From NCBI GenBank assembly GCA_014904985.1, contig MU128926.1, forward strand, positions 22,644 through 86,643: a stretch of DNA of 64,000 bases, in the 5' to 3' direction. This document shows positions 1 to 11,461 of this stretch, in pieces. Both the position numbers and the translations under genes were made by a program. Position 1 is the first letter of the stretch, and each line of letters opens with the position of its first letter. Source of the stretch: Hydnum rufescens UP504 (Eukaryota; Basidiomycota; Agaricomycetes; Cantharellales; Hydnaceae). The notes beneath the pieces are model-generated. The model had not been told where the DNA came from, ran no database searches, and worked only from the letters and a program-made list of their open reading frames with translations.

Positions 1-1042
1 AGGAGATATAACTTACATGTGATTCCAAACAGGTGCATGCCACAGTGTGGTCAGGGAAGAATATCTACCTGGGTTCTATCACTGCCATGCCCATGCCAAT
101 GACTCATTCTTTGATTGGGGAAAAGTCTATGGTTCTTTCTATCCCAGGTGGTTGCTCTGAGGCAGCTAACAACCAGTATGAATGAGAGCAATTGGTAGCA
201 GTGACAAGTGCCAATCCAGGGAGTTGCCAGGTTCATTATCAGCTACTGGTCTGTCACTCAGGTTAACCAAGATAGTTGTATGTGTTCACCTGTCATCACT
301 GGGCAACACCCAGAAAAATATGTCTATGTGGATGCACATGACTTCTTACATGCAGCCTCTTCACCCATCTTCCTGGCTTTCATCACTAACATTGCTAATG
401 AGATCCAGGGCTGTCAATCTCCCTGACTCTGCCACAACTTGCACAAATTAATTACCCCATTAGGTTCCAGAGTCATGCAACTTTTGACTCTGAAATTACA
501 GTACTGTGTACAAATTGCCAGGTTTATTTCCAGAATTGAATGTATGGAAGATGATGATGATGATATGGGAGGAACAAGGGTGAAAGTCCATAGACTGGAG
601 GCTACACCCTACCTTCCAGGTTCAGGTTTAAACCTGGGTTCAGACCAGTTTGATTCAGGGCAAGGGAAAAACTGAACCTGACCTGAAGAAAACCAAATGA
701 ACCTTGAGCCCAATGGAACCAGACCTGGGACAAGTGCATTGGCTTTAGAGCCCCCAAATCCTATTCTAATATGAATTTCCATTTAAAGCACCTTGATGAA
801 ATGCCTTTCAATTTAGCATAGTCAATGTAGCTATCTGATGAAAATACAGATTAAATAATTTTTTTAAATGCAGGCATCTAGACATATGTTATGGCTGAGA
901 GAAAAACTTAATAGGGGATGAGGAAATTCTCAGCTATATACATCATGTGGATTATATAATCAATATGAGATTGATCCAATCCCAACAACACAGGACAGGT
1001 CTCAATCAGAACAGAAAAAAAAAATTCCACCAGGAATAAATG

Positions 1043-1051
1043 AAAAAAAAA

Positions 1052-1082
<31 letters not shown>
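1043..1082. repeat. Poly-A run and A-rich tail
   Basis: Twenty-six consecutive A residues are followed by GAAAA-type units. It could be a simple repeat or the decayed 3' end of a retroposed copy. No target-site duplication was identified. Confidence 0.8.
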
Positions 1083-1203
1083 CCAAGAATGGCAGGGTTG
1101 GTTACATAAGGGATATCTGCACAGCCAGGACAAAGGAATGGAGGGTATGGACATGCATGATGGATGAAGATGGGGTGTAACAACATCATGGTTCATGGGT
1201 TAT

Positions 1204-1310
1204 GGTTGCAGGTCAGCCACAGTATAGTCAGGCAACTTTTTCAGGGTACAGGCATGGTTTCAGTTTCAGTTGCAGGTTAGCCACCCAGGCCATGGTTGCA
1301 AGTTACAGTT
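1204..1310. repeat. Degenerate short repeats, GGTTGCAGGTYAGCCAC-like
   Basis: The motif GGTTGCAGGTCAGCCAC at about 1204 recurs with changes near 1269 (AGTTGCAGGTTAGCCAC) and 1293 (GGTTGCAAGTTACAG). The differences are largely C/T, in keeping with decay of the surrounding CpG-poor block. Confidence 0.45.
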
Positions 1311-1621
1311 TCAAGTTGATACAGGGTATGCTTCAGATACAGTGTTATGGGGTTCAATATGAGTTTGGTTTTGGTCATGATTATGGTTATGAGGCACAGG
1401 ATGGATTCACATGCATGGTGGGATTCATGGACACAAGGAGGGTGGCATATGCAGCATGGGGACATGGGAGCCAGGGAGACAGGAACACCAGTTCACTCAT
1501 CAAGAAAATCAAAAGCTGCTTGAAGGACTCTGAAGGCAGGAAGGAGTAATTCCTTCAGAAGTCTGTGAGCTTCTGAAGTACTGGGAGTACTGGAAGATCA
1601 ATTATATAAACTGCCATATAT

Positions 1622-1752
1622 AGTGATATTACATAATCAGTTTCCCTGTGGAATATTACATAAGCAGTCTTATATAAAAATACACAATCAATTATATATA
1701 ATATTACATAAGCCATCATACAGGAATTGTTACATGAGCATGTCTACATAAG
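1622..1752. repeat. Degenerate tandem repeat, ATATTACATAAGC unit
   Basis: The core (A)ATATTACATAAKC is seen near 1625, 1652 and 1703, with weaker forms near 1725 and 1743. Copies are 25-50 bp apart in AT-rich DNA. No function can be assigned. Confidence 0.5.
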
Positions 1753-1882
1753 CCATAGGCAATATGTATTGGGGGGATTTTGTTGAAACAACCTTGAGGT
1801 ATATATGTGCCTCTGAAGGTCTGTGTGCAAGTTTGAATTCAAGTTGTGGGATGTTTGAGTCACATTTTTGCCTACACCCTCT

Positions 1883-1983
1883 TCTACAGCTTCAGAGTCT
1901 TCACCTCCTTCAGACATACATCCCCTCTTCCGAGACTACTATTACTGTCCTCTCTACAGCTTCAGATTCTTCAACTCCTGACT
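1883..1983. repeat. Direct repeat CTACAGCTTCAGANTCTTCA
   Basis: Two copies of about 25 bp, starting near 1883 and 1956, differ at few positions. They lie inside the CpG-poor block. Confidence 0.5.
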
Positions 1984-3207
1984 TGTAGTCCAAGTTTTTG
2001 GGATGTCATCCCTCATTTCATCATTCATTATAGGTGTATTGGATCCAGAGACACCTGACAGAACACTTTCCATGATAGTCTCAATACAACAGTGCTGTTA
2101 AATAGTGGTTCTTCACTTATTATGCTGTGAGGGATGGGAGCCTTTGCATGCTGGGTCTTGATCAGAGGGACCACAGTGCATATAGATCATGGCTGTGTAA
2201 GGATGGTCCAGAGCTCACTATTGGTAGTTGGGAGCTCCACAAGAATCTGATTCTGGATCTCAGGTCATATGAACTATGAACTTAGGTCCAGCTGGGCAGA
2301 AGCAAAAAAAAAATGTCATGTGATATTTGATCTTGAAATGGGACAGTAATAGGACATAGGAATTGTCAATTTGACAAGATCACAAAGACAAAGACTGTAG
2401 AATCCATTATCACCAATATGAGTCTTGAAGGTGTGGAAAAGTTTGAAGAATATCCAAAGACTCAGGTGTATGACAATGGCCACAGTGATGGGTGAAGCAT
2501 CTTGTCATGTGGTTAAAGGTTGTGCAAAGAATGAGGGGATGATTAAGTAATCAGATTGAGTACACAAGATAGCCCTTAATACAATTGACAAGAGAGTTGT
2601 AAAGCGGGGATTATGTAAGGCCACAAAAGACAAGTATGTAAGAGGGGTGAGATAAGGAAGACCAGCTTCTCAAGGACTTAATATGAGATTGATGAGGATG
2701 AGAGTTGCAAGCAATAAATGAGATCACAAGAGTAGAATTCAATTGGGTACAATATATTCTCAATCTTCTAAGGAGTGAGAGTACAGGCAGTATCTACTTA
2801 TACTGTATCTCTAAAGATCAAAAAGGGTTCTGAATAATGGGATGGGATTGAATAATGGGGAGGATGTGTATAATAGGAAATACTAAGAAAGGAAGGCACA
2901 ATGGCAGTAAAGGGGGAGGTCACATGATGGCATGATAGACTTGGTTATTCTGTGTATGTTATTGAGGTTACAAGTACAACTCATAACACATGTTTTTGTC
3001 TCTACATGTGGATCTGGTGTTGCAAACCACCTCACCAATTTTTGATGTACTCACTGGTAGCATTTTTTTACTTCTACCATGCAATGAATGATCGGATCCT
3101 GACTGGTGGGAGGCCTAGCCCTGGAAAATGCAACTGAGACATAAATATCAAGGCAGGTCAATTGGCACAGACTGAATTCAAGGTTCCTGCATTTGGAGCA
3201 TTAGCAT

Positions 3208-4128
3208 GGCCGCGGCAACAATGAAAATAAACATACCCCAGGTTCCCAATGGTGGCCTGTTGCTCCTTGATGAGTCTCCGACCTGCGGCCAGCCGGCGCC
3301 ACCTCCTAATACATTACGCCAATATATAAATACCTGTGGCCCAAGACAAAGCAAACTCACGTGATTCGTCGATTCCATTTTCACGTACAACGCCAGACTA
3401 CAACGCCCGGACTGTTTATAGGTATTCTTCCCCTAGTGAGTCTGCACTTGATGGCCATAATGCATATGCAGCCTCTTTAATTGCCCCTATCCCCACATCC
3501 ATCCACGGTCTTCCGCACCTCCGCATCCGTTCCTGTTGTGCCATTCTCCAAAAACAAGGATAAATTCCAACTACTGTATATGGGATATAACACACTTATA
3601 ACAATTCACCCTTGTCAATCCTTGTTTTTCGGACGCTTCTCAAGTCTGAAAGTCTAAGGAACTGCCATGGCAGGCCACACACACTAAAGGAATCTGAGAT
3701 AATTCATAGCTATTCCTAATGGAACCATCCAAATACTTGACAAATATCTACAAAAACAAGAAAAACTGGCGGTTCGAATCAAGGTAAGAAGAATGTCCAA
3801 GGGTGGCCGAGAAAAGAAGTGCGAGTGGTCCTGATGAGGCATTTAATAGTTTGGGCATGGGCATTGCAGACTTTAGAGAACATGTGCCAATCGTCAATTG
3901 GAAAGGCAAGGGGCAGACTGGGCGTGAAGCGTAAAGTGAGGCCGGAAAGGGTAAGTGAGGAGTAAGAGAAAAGGTAATAGGTGTGCATGGCATAGGAAAG
4001 CGGTGCGGTACGTCAGCCCCTGTTGCTCTCGTCCAGAAGGGGGGGACCCCGCATCTCAGAGCGGCGATCGCTAGGCTCTTCGCGAAGCGATAAGATTGTG
4101 AAGAAGGGTAGACATCGCGAGCAGATCG
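3208..4128. other. Intergenic, no gene seen
   Basis: Normal CpG content. Short frames on both strands show no family features. The lower-numbered side of 4129 probably includes the CDC25 3' UTR. A tRNA-like T-loop motif near 3774 was examined and rejected. Confidence 0.5.
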
Positions 4129-6662
4129 TCAACGTCTAGTGTTGCTGAGGGCAGTAGTCATCGCACGCTGCATTCCCCTCGGTTTCGTGACACCCATGAT
4201 CGTCAGGCTTGTACGATTCGAAGGAGGACAAGGACTATCACCGACGTCCGTTTCGCTAGCGCAGCTCGAATCACCGTCTTCTTGCAACGTGGATAATCCA
4301 CCAGCAACGCCATTCGAGACACGTTCTCCCCCACGTCTTCCAAATGCCGCCTTCGCCGCCGCAAAAGATAGGCCGACTTTCCCGTTCGCACCTGTGTCCG
4401 TGCTCATGGGTCGTGTGCCTTCAGTTGGCGCTTCTTGCGACGTTACGGAGGAACCGGTGCGCTGCTCCCCATACGTAAAGGAGCGCGCCCTGTTCCATCG
4501 ACGGAAGTCGTTCAGGTCCGTTGCCCGTGCCCGTTGATAGGCAGGATCATCCATTCGGACGTACCCGTTGGGGGTGCAGTGTTCCTGCGATTAAACTGTC
4601 AAGGGAGGTCCGACAACAAAACTAGAAGAAATGACGCACAGGGTGACAACTGTAGTACTGAGAATATCCGCCTTCCAGGACGTAAACCTCTGGGTAATGG
4701 ATCTTGGGATAAATATGACCATTCATAGACCGATCCTTGGAACGAAGATGCTTGGCGCTATTGATTAACAAAAGGCACGCCAGCTCCATACTATCAGTAA
4801 GGATATCTATCGAGGGAGGGAAAGGGACTGACAAAGTAGGAGCACGCTTCACGCTGAACTCGCAATGGAAGACCAGGATGGTCTTCCTCACGCCATCACC
4901 ACTCCGACTGGCCATAGGCTTATCTGAACTCAAGAGATACTCTTCGATCGCATCGTTGGTATTCAGATTGACAGAACCAGGGATATGACCCCCGTTATGC
5001 TCGTATTCGAATCGACAATCGATAATCATGTAGTTCTCGATCAGAGCATCATATACGCCATCCACCAAATCGTGCAACTGTGAACGAAGAATAAGGGATT
5101 AGCCACTGTTTGACGAGATCATATGACGTGCGAAACATGGCGCAAAAAAAAAATACGAACCGTGTCAGAAGTGATCCGCATCAAACCATCTTCCCGGACT
5201 TTATGACAGGGCAATATCTTGCCATCAGCCTCGCTGTCACCGAATCCTGGAAGACCGGGGAATGTGTTTTGTCCAGAGGATGATAATGGACTGGGATCTA
5301 TGCGTGAATGTGGTCGCGTGCGGTTCCCCAGCCTGCCGACATTCTCTCGGCGTGCAGCCTGAGCCCTGTGTGCGGGTGAGTTCGTATCGACTTCGAAATC
5401 GCTTGAACGTTCGTCATCGTCATCGTCATCGAGACCAGCAGACATCGGAGAAGGACGACTCATGACAGCAGAGAATGCACGACGTGTAGGTGGTGCAGAG
5501 ATGAGCGGTTTGGGGACTGGGACGGGAATAGCCCCTGTGGCCGATACTGAGCGACCCACAGGAGCAGGAAGAAGGGCCGCGAGAGCTGGACGTCGAGGCA
5601 GACTTCGTTTCGGAAGAGGCGGCAGAGTAGTCTGCTGTTGCGGTAATGGTGGCGGTTGCTGCTGCTGTCCTCGGGATTTAAGGACCGAGCCTTGCGCCCC
5701 AAGAGTGACCGCTCGTTCAAAGGTCCGCGATTTAGCTCGCTTGTGCGAAGGCGACGAAGGTGGAGAAGACGACAGTGGTCCTTCAAAGAGTGCTGAGGGA
5801 CGAGCATGGTGGGTCTCGTCCTCATCCGGATCGGGACTTCGTCGCTTCTTGCTACCGACACCATGAGAGGATGGACATGGTGCAAGGGGGGAAGCATCGA
5901 CGTCAGGCGAGCTTGGCTGGAAAAACAAAGCAGAGAGATCGGCCGTGCCAGACGCAGCAGCACGGGGCGACGATACGGAAGGAGATGACAACAACTCGGG
6001 TCTGGGTGAGGGCATATCCACTTCCATGGCATCCGGAGCTGGGCTCGGAGGGACAACAGGTGCCGGACGCTGAGACGAATGCACCATGAGTTAGATGGGG
6101 GTGGGAAACACGACAAAATACGTACTGCAAAGATCGCTCCATTCCTCTTAGCACGCATCGTGGTTTTGGCCGCCGGGGTGGGTTGCGGCAACCACGTCCC
6201 TGGGAGTGCAGCTCGTGAACGAGAACTTGACTTGCCGGTAGTCGAGCTAGAGCGCTCGAAGAGAGGTCCACGAATGGGAGGAAGCACCGTGTGGCTCCGG
6301 GCCCGAGAGGAAGGCTTGGGAAGAGAGGATGGGTTGGACCCTGACGCAGTGTTTGATACCTCTTTGCCAAATAGTCGCGACGATCCAAAGCCGCGATTAG
6401 CAGTCTCTAAAGGAGCGCGTTGAGTGGTATCCGTGGGGGATATATCCATACGATCTGAACGGTCTTGAAACAAGTCATGGCCAGCTGTCGGAGAATTGGG
6501 CGCAGACGTGATAGACATAGTAGATGCGAAAGATATGTCAAGATCTGATGACAGAAAGTCTTCTACATCATCAAAAGTGGCTACATGAGCAGGAGAGCTG
6601 GGTTGCGACGCGATGAAACGACGCAGAGGAGAAGGGGAGGAATAATCGGCGTGAAAAACCAT
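4129..6662 (-). CDS. CDC25: CDC25-type M-phase inducer phosphatase
   Basis: Dual-specificity phosphatase that removes inhibitory phosphates from cyclin-dependent kinase 1 to trigger mitosis (yeast Mih1). Five exons, read downwards: 6662-6126, 6069-5161, 5077-4833, 4757-4640 and 4584-4129, giving 754 residues. Phases agree at every junction. The N-terminal 480 residues are Ser/Pro-rich and low-complexity, with poly-Gln and acidic runs, as usual for the regulatory part. The C-terminal rhodanese-like domain begins at LHDLVDG, carries IIDCRFEYEHNGGHIPGS, then the signature HCEFSVKR (HCX5R; catalytic Cys and Arg present). It continues with AKHLRSKDR, YPEVYVLEGGY and a final exon starting EHCTPNGYVRMDDP. 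The active site is complete. The start is the first Met of the long 5' exon. An upstream non-coding exon is possible. Confidence 0.95.
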
Positions 6663-8553
6663 TTTAACGGCAACTGAACAGGTCAAAAGGATTAGTGAGG
6701 GCCCTATTTCATCGACTAGCAGAGACGGTGTCGAAGAGCATAACGGGGTGACAGATAACTTACCGAAATCTGTTGGAAGAAAGGAAGCGTGAGACAGTGA
6801 ACGGGCACTAATAATAGTAAGAAATCCGGAGAGCAGGACGTACGAATAGGGCGTGAAGCGAGCGTATTGCGCGGAGGAAGCCGAGCCTGTTCGTGAAAAA
6901 GAGGGAGTGAGGATTGTCTCTTGAGGGTGGAGGAGCAAGAGAATACACGAGGCAAGTTTGTTCAAACTGAATACTAACCACAGACAGTCAACAAACACAA
7001 AGTTAGACACGGAGAGCCCCCGAAAGCGATAATTAACGCCCAAGATGGTTGGAGCAGTGATTCCCCAACCAGTGGCGACCACTCGACAACGCAGGGGGAA
7101 GAGGTTTGACGTTCGGACGGCTGGAGCCCAAAGGGTCGAACAAAGGGACGCTTGTTTACTCCATGTTATATATCAATAATATACATCTCCCATCAACATT
7201 TGCCGGAAGTTCTCTCCGCTCAGACAATAATACTGTATCCCGCTCTAGCAGCCACATCCAACATTGAGAGCAATTTCTTCATTTTCCAGCACAGTGGACA
7301 GCGGCTTCTCGCAGCCCACCCTGAATTCTCGAATACCCTGCGTGGACGAACGCGTCCCGCATCTTCATTGTGAATCACCCAGAAGTGGGATCGCTCGAAC
7401 AGCTAGGCGGGTCACAATCGCGTCCAGACCCCCCAACTTTCGTTGCATCGATCCTATCACAGATTGGAAAAACCAGTAACGAGGTCGTATCCCCATCAGT
7501 CGAATCAATTGGTCATGTACAGTAGCCGAACTGGTCGTCCCCGTCCACGTAACAATCGGACCGAGGCATAAATTGACCCAACAGACCTGAGATGTTAACA
7601 AAGTATCCCCGCCCAGGGTGTGGCTCATGCTGGTAGTGTTTAGGGAAGACTTTACAGCACTAATCATACAGTATCGATAGGGAAATTTAATTTTGTGGCT
7701 GACTCGATCCAGAGAGTTTTTGAGCACTCAGGGAGGGTGTTTGGGGTCCATATGAAATCCAAGAGGTCATGTGCTATAAACGGAGAATGCCGCTCTCCAT
7801 TTTCTCATCTTGAATACTCGCGTCTGCACTTCACACAAGGCATGGGCGAAAATGTCGCTGTGCTCCTGGAGTTATAGGCATCCCCTTGGGGTCAACATCG
7901 GAGCTGGTCCGGCAACTCCCCATTGTGGTTTGAAGTAAACAGGTGCTCGGGGCGGTCACAAGTACGGTCACAGGGTAAGACCCCGGACAACAACTGACGT
8001 GGTCAATTCAATTTTTCAAGCAAAATCTTGTGCGCTTTTCTAACTTCCCTATGTGCTGTATGTAGGTCGGCAGTCTCCAGTCACAATAGAGTTGGGGAAG
8101 TATCCGAACCAGGAGAAAAATTCGATATGCTGTCCTATTTCGATCAATGGTTCTGTCACGCGTCACAAAGCCCCGAGCATCACCAATTTGGCAGTGTGTC
8201 ATAGGTCATAGAGCTCTGTGAACATTGAAAAAAAGGTATGTCACATCTCAAAAACCTCGGAAAGTCCGCGAAATAATTATTTTGAGCATGTAGCATGTAT
8301 ATAGAGATCCATATGGGCTTACTGTACAGGTTGCTTTAAAGTAAAACCTGACCCTACCCGAGGCAAAAACATGTCCCTCAGAGACATCTGAGAACAATTT
8401 CACAGGTATGTCATAGAGCTAACCGGATGTTGCACCAACCGTCACGTGCCGATCACTTGAAATAGAAGCGAGCCATTGATCAGTATATTCTTGTGCCATA
8501 CTGTAACCGCGCTTCATTACAACATGGCCCAAATTCTTGCTAAGGCATAGTGC
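6663..8553. other. Upstream region of CDC25 and gene-free DNA
   Basis: The part next to 6663 should contain the CDC25 promoter and 5' UTR. The rest has no supported gene. Near 7674 the string ATCGATAGGGAAA resembles the terminus of the element at 8554-8948 and may be a relic of a related copy. Confidence 0.4.
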
Positions 8554-8948
8554 AGCACTACTTGAATCGATAGGGAATCTTTATTTCGTTGAGATACACG
8601 AGCTCCTAAGAGTCCATTCTGTTATAGATTTTCCCAGAGGATTGAATTGGTTCTTGTGACCTTCGTTCCGGGGTCCCGCGCAAGCCGCCGGCTAGCCCAT
8701 TTTTGAGCAAGCTCACGTGGCATAGGCAGCTGCCCATGGCTTGCCTCCATCACCAATATACTCACAGAACACGGCTTGCAGGCCTGGCACGGACCCTCCC
8801 CCTTGGCATCGGTTTCCTGGCATGTTCACTTGCTAGGCAACAGGAGGCGGCATCTCCCGACAGATCGCGGACCCCGGGCACTCACAAAATAAATCAACTG
8901 AAGCAAATCATGGGAAATTGAAAATTCCCTATCGATTCAAGTAGTGCT
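8554..8948. mobile_element. MITE-like element with 25 bp terminal inverted repeats
   Basis: The left end AGCACTACTTGAATCGATAG (continuing GGAAT) is repeated exactly in reverse complement at the right end, closing at 8948. The interior of about 345 bp has no coding capacity. A perfect 25 bp inverted match enclosing 395 bp is the form of a non-autonomous DNA transposon. No clear target-site duplication is visible, so the superfamily is open. The intact ends suggest a fairly recent copy. Confidence 0.75.
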
Positions 8949-9044
8949 ATAATCAAGCTCCGGGTTGTTGCGCGACGCGACCCTAGAAATCGTGAACGGT
9001 GACAAAGCCGCAATATTCAGAGAAAGGCTATGTACATACGAAGT

Positions 9045-10610
9045 TTCATCACATGACCTGCCCCGACCCAGTTCCAAAAATTCTGCAAGAATCATTGTGA
9101 GAACTCTTGCATTTTCATCAAGAGGAAGTGCGTTGGGGGATAGGTTGGATGCATAAGAACATTAATCAGCCACTGGGGGGTTCAGCTTGATCTGTGTTCT
9201 GGTCATTGACTTGTCAAGGTATGAGAATGAGGAGGCCTCAACAACTTCTCCGCAACCTTCCTCATGTTCTCCATTCTCCATGCGTTTCTCTTCCTTGGGG
9301 CGTCCTCTTATGCTGCTTTCTCGGTGGTACATAAAACAACCCACAATGCGGCACCTCCTGCCCCCCAATTTAAGCTCGTCTTCACCTGCAACCTCGTATT
9401 GGGCGTTACCCATGATTTCAGCATTGTTAGACCTCAGTACACTCGTGTCACCCTCTCCATTCTTGGGTAAGCAGAGAATATAAAGCGTCTATTCTATTTG
9501 GTCTCCAACACACGCATGATTTTCATCTGGCTTTAGTAGGGGGAACTGGACAGATCCAGACTGTATGTTGATTGAAAATGCCGTCCCTGGAATAGGAGGA
9601 GAGGTGTGTCACGATGTCCAACGACCTATGAGTGATTAACTGAAAGATTATAAGTGGGGAACCGTCGACAGCACTGGAACACTCACCCTGGGTATGCTCA
9701 TCCTCGCCTCGTCTGTTTCCCCTTTTCCCGTGTTTAATTAACGTGGCGCTGGGTCAGATGCCGATTACTACGTCCAGTTCGTTCATGACAAGAAATACGC
9801 ATACCTGCGGTTGGGCGGATTTGGAGTGCCTGCAAAGTCCGATGACGGTCGAACGTGTGCCTCTTTTTCTTCCTCTAACGCCCCCCGGATATTTCGCTCG
9901 TCTCCTGTTTAAAAATCGGAAGGATTGAATGGTTCACTTACAATTGTATTTCTTGTTCTTGATGTCCGAAACCAGAGTCGTCGAGACCGACTCGCTACAG
10001 TACGCGTCGATAAACAACGTCACGTTCTTTTCTCCTGGAGTCTTTTCGGGGAATGTGCTCGTTTCTCCGCACTGGGCATCGCTAGATAAATTGGTGCATT
10101 ATTCCAATCACAGTGTCCATTTACCAATGCTTATATTCTTGACCTTTGAGTAGGGTTGAGATACTTCCAAGGGCACGGACCCCCTCTTCGTCGTGAATTG
10201 TAGACAGCGATGTAGATATCTGGATGATCCGTCCTGAATATCGTAGTGGCTTAGTCTACAAAATCTAATTTCCCTTAATGTTTCCTGACAAGATATTCTT
10301 TCTCTCGACATCAAGCCGTTTCTACCGGTTGGCTCGGGAGCTGGGAACCTTGAATACTCTCCGCGGGTCCGTGGAGATTACCCCACGATGGCTCTGTAGA
10401 TCCTTTCTTATCTCAGCATGTGGGCCGTATGACACCTATTTTGAATTTTGTGCAGAAAATCTACCTGGTTGCTGGAATATATAGCCATATCGGGGGCCCG
10501 TGCTACAGCCCGTCACCTGCTCCATTTCCTAGGGGCACATCGTACCAAATTTGGAATATTTGCTTTGGATGCGTGACACAGATACAGCTGATAAAATATA
10601 TGTAGAGCGC
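9045..10610. repeat. Left arm of large imperfect inverted duplication
   Basis: Blocks here match the reverse complement of the right arm in mirrored order: about 9049-9232 with 13100-13245, 9223-10153 (a whole gene) with 11695-12645, 10196-10310 with 11215-11340, and 10573-10607 with 10918-10950. Identity is moderate, with indels. The arms face each other across roughly 300 bp. This arm lacks the two MITEs and the roughly 300 bp insertion of the other arm. Confidence 0.85.
9264..10153 (+). CDS. Small secreted protein, copy A of inverted pair
   Basis: Five exons (9264-9466, 9540-9562, 9647-9691, 9758-9854, 9976-10153) give 181 residues. The N-terminus MFSILHAFLFLGASSYA is a clear signal peptide. 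The mature protein has motifs such as GGNWTDPDYYKWGTVDSTG, YVQFVHDKKYAYL and VVETDSLQYASINNVTFF, and looks beta-rich with few cysteines. I do not recognise the family. The exon-intron pattern, including a 23 nt exon 2, is matched one for one in copy B on the other strand (11462-12599), which strongly supports the model. Expression and function are unknown; a secreted effector-like or surface protein is possible but is inference. Confidence 0.7.
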
Positions 10611-11461
10611 TTTCGAATTTTTCTCATTCGGATAGCTCCGCCAACTTTGACAGCCACAGCCTTCCACAACTCCCACATCTCAAATCAGAGACGAGGGTGA
10701 CAGAGGTCCTTTGTTGCAGAGTGCTATACTACAGCCTATTAGGCATTGTATAGTTTCGGAGGCAAGTGAGATAGGCATCTCGAGGCCAAAACATGTGCTT
10801 TTTCTCATCATCGCCCTCGCAATGCAGAGCCAGAACATTGGGACCCCGGCTGAGCCTGAGATGTGACGGCCGTGGCATCAAAGCCGCAATAGAGAACTAC
10901 CCGAACGAGAAGTGCTCTACATATATATTTTATCAGCTGTAAGACACAGCCCTCGCCTACGGCGTGCGTTCTCAGCCGCATAGGTCCGTGGAAGATCGAG
11001 CGTTGACTCTTTCCTTTTCGGCCCGATCCCGATCCAATTCAGCCTTAGCTTACAATGCTTACAATTATCGATGACTGTTCCGAGGTCTACGTCACCCTAT
11101 TCTCGCCCCCCGCCCCCCTCACTCTAGCATTTCCTCAACGCAAGAATATTAATAGAGATGGTCTATGATCCGACTCTAAAATCTTCGCCAACACTCTCTG
11201 AGGATCAATAGAAACAGCTTGGTATCGAGATGTCTTTTCAGGGAACGTTACTATAAAGGGAATTGAGTCTCATCTAAGCCATTCAGAGCGGATCATCCAG
11301 ATATCTGCATTGCATTGTAGTCTACAATTCTAATAAGCAGGTGAGGACAAATTCGAGATACTGGCGAGCCTTAAATGCTCAGATGAATAGAGGCAGCAGT
11401 GGGAAGAACACAGAGAGAAGTCCTTGATATTCTGCGGGTCCAAGCCCATCCTTTATAGTAT

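Larger units (their letters stand above)
1..3207. other. CpG-depleted, gene-free block
   Basis: I read this stretch base by base and found only three CG dinucleotides (near 1930, 2605 and 3092). C and G are each common, so well over one hundred would be expected. TG and CA are abundant. From about 3208 (ggccgcggc) CpG frequency is normal at once. No open frame here resembles a known protein. It holds degenerate short repeats and a poly-A run, listed separately. The pattern is what CpG methylation followed by deamination, or a RIP-like process, leaves in silenced repeats of basidiomycetes. The parent element is not recognisable. Confidence 0.85.

Noticed and set aside
3770..3815. tRNA-like words GGTTCGAATC and GGTGGCCGAG
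   Set aside because: They occur in the wrong order (T-loop word before D-loop word) and no acceptor stem can be formed on either strand.
5460..7082. 540-residue continuous minus-strand frame over CDC25
   Set aside because: Only 6662-6126 of it is CDC25 exon 1. Beyond the donor it reads the intron and then exon 2 in the wrong frame.
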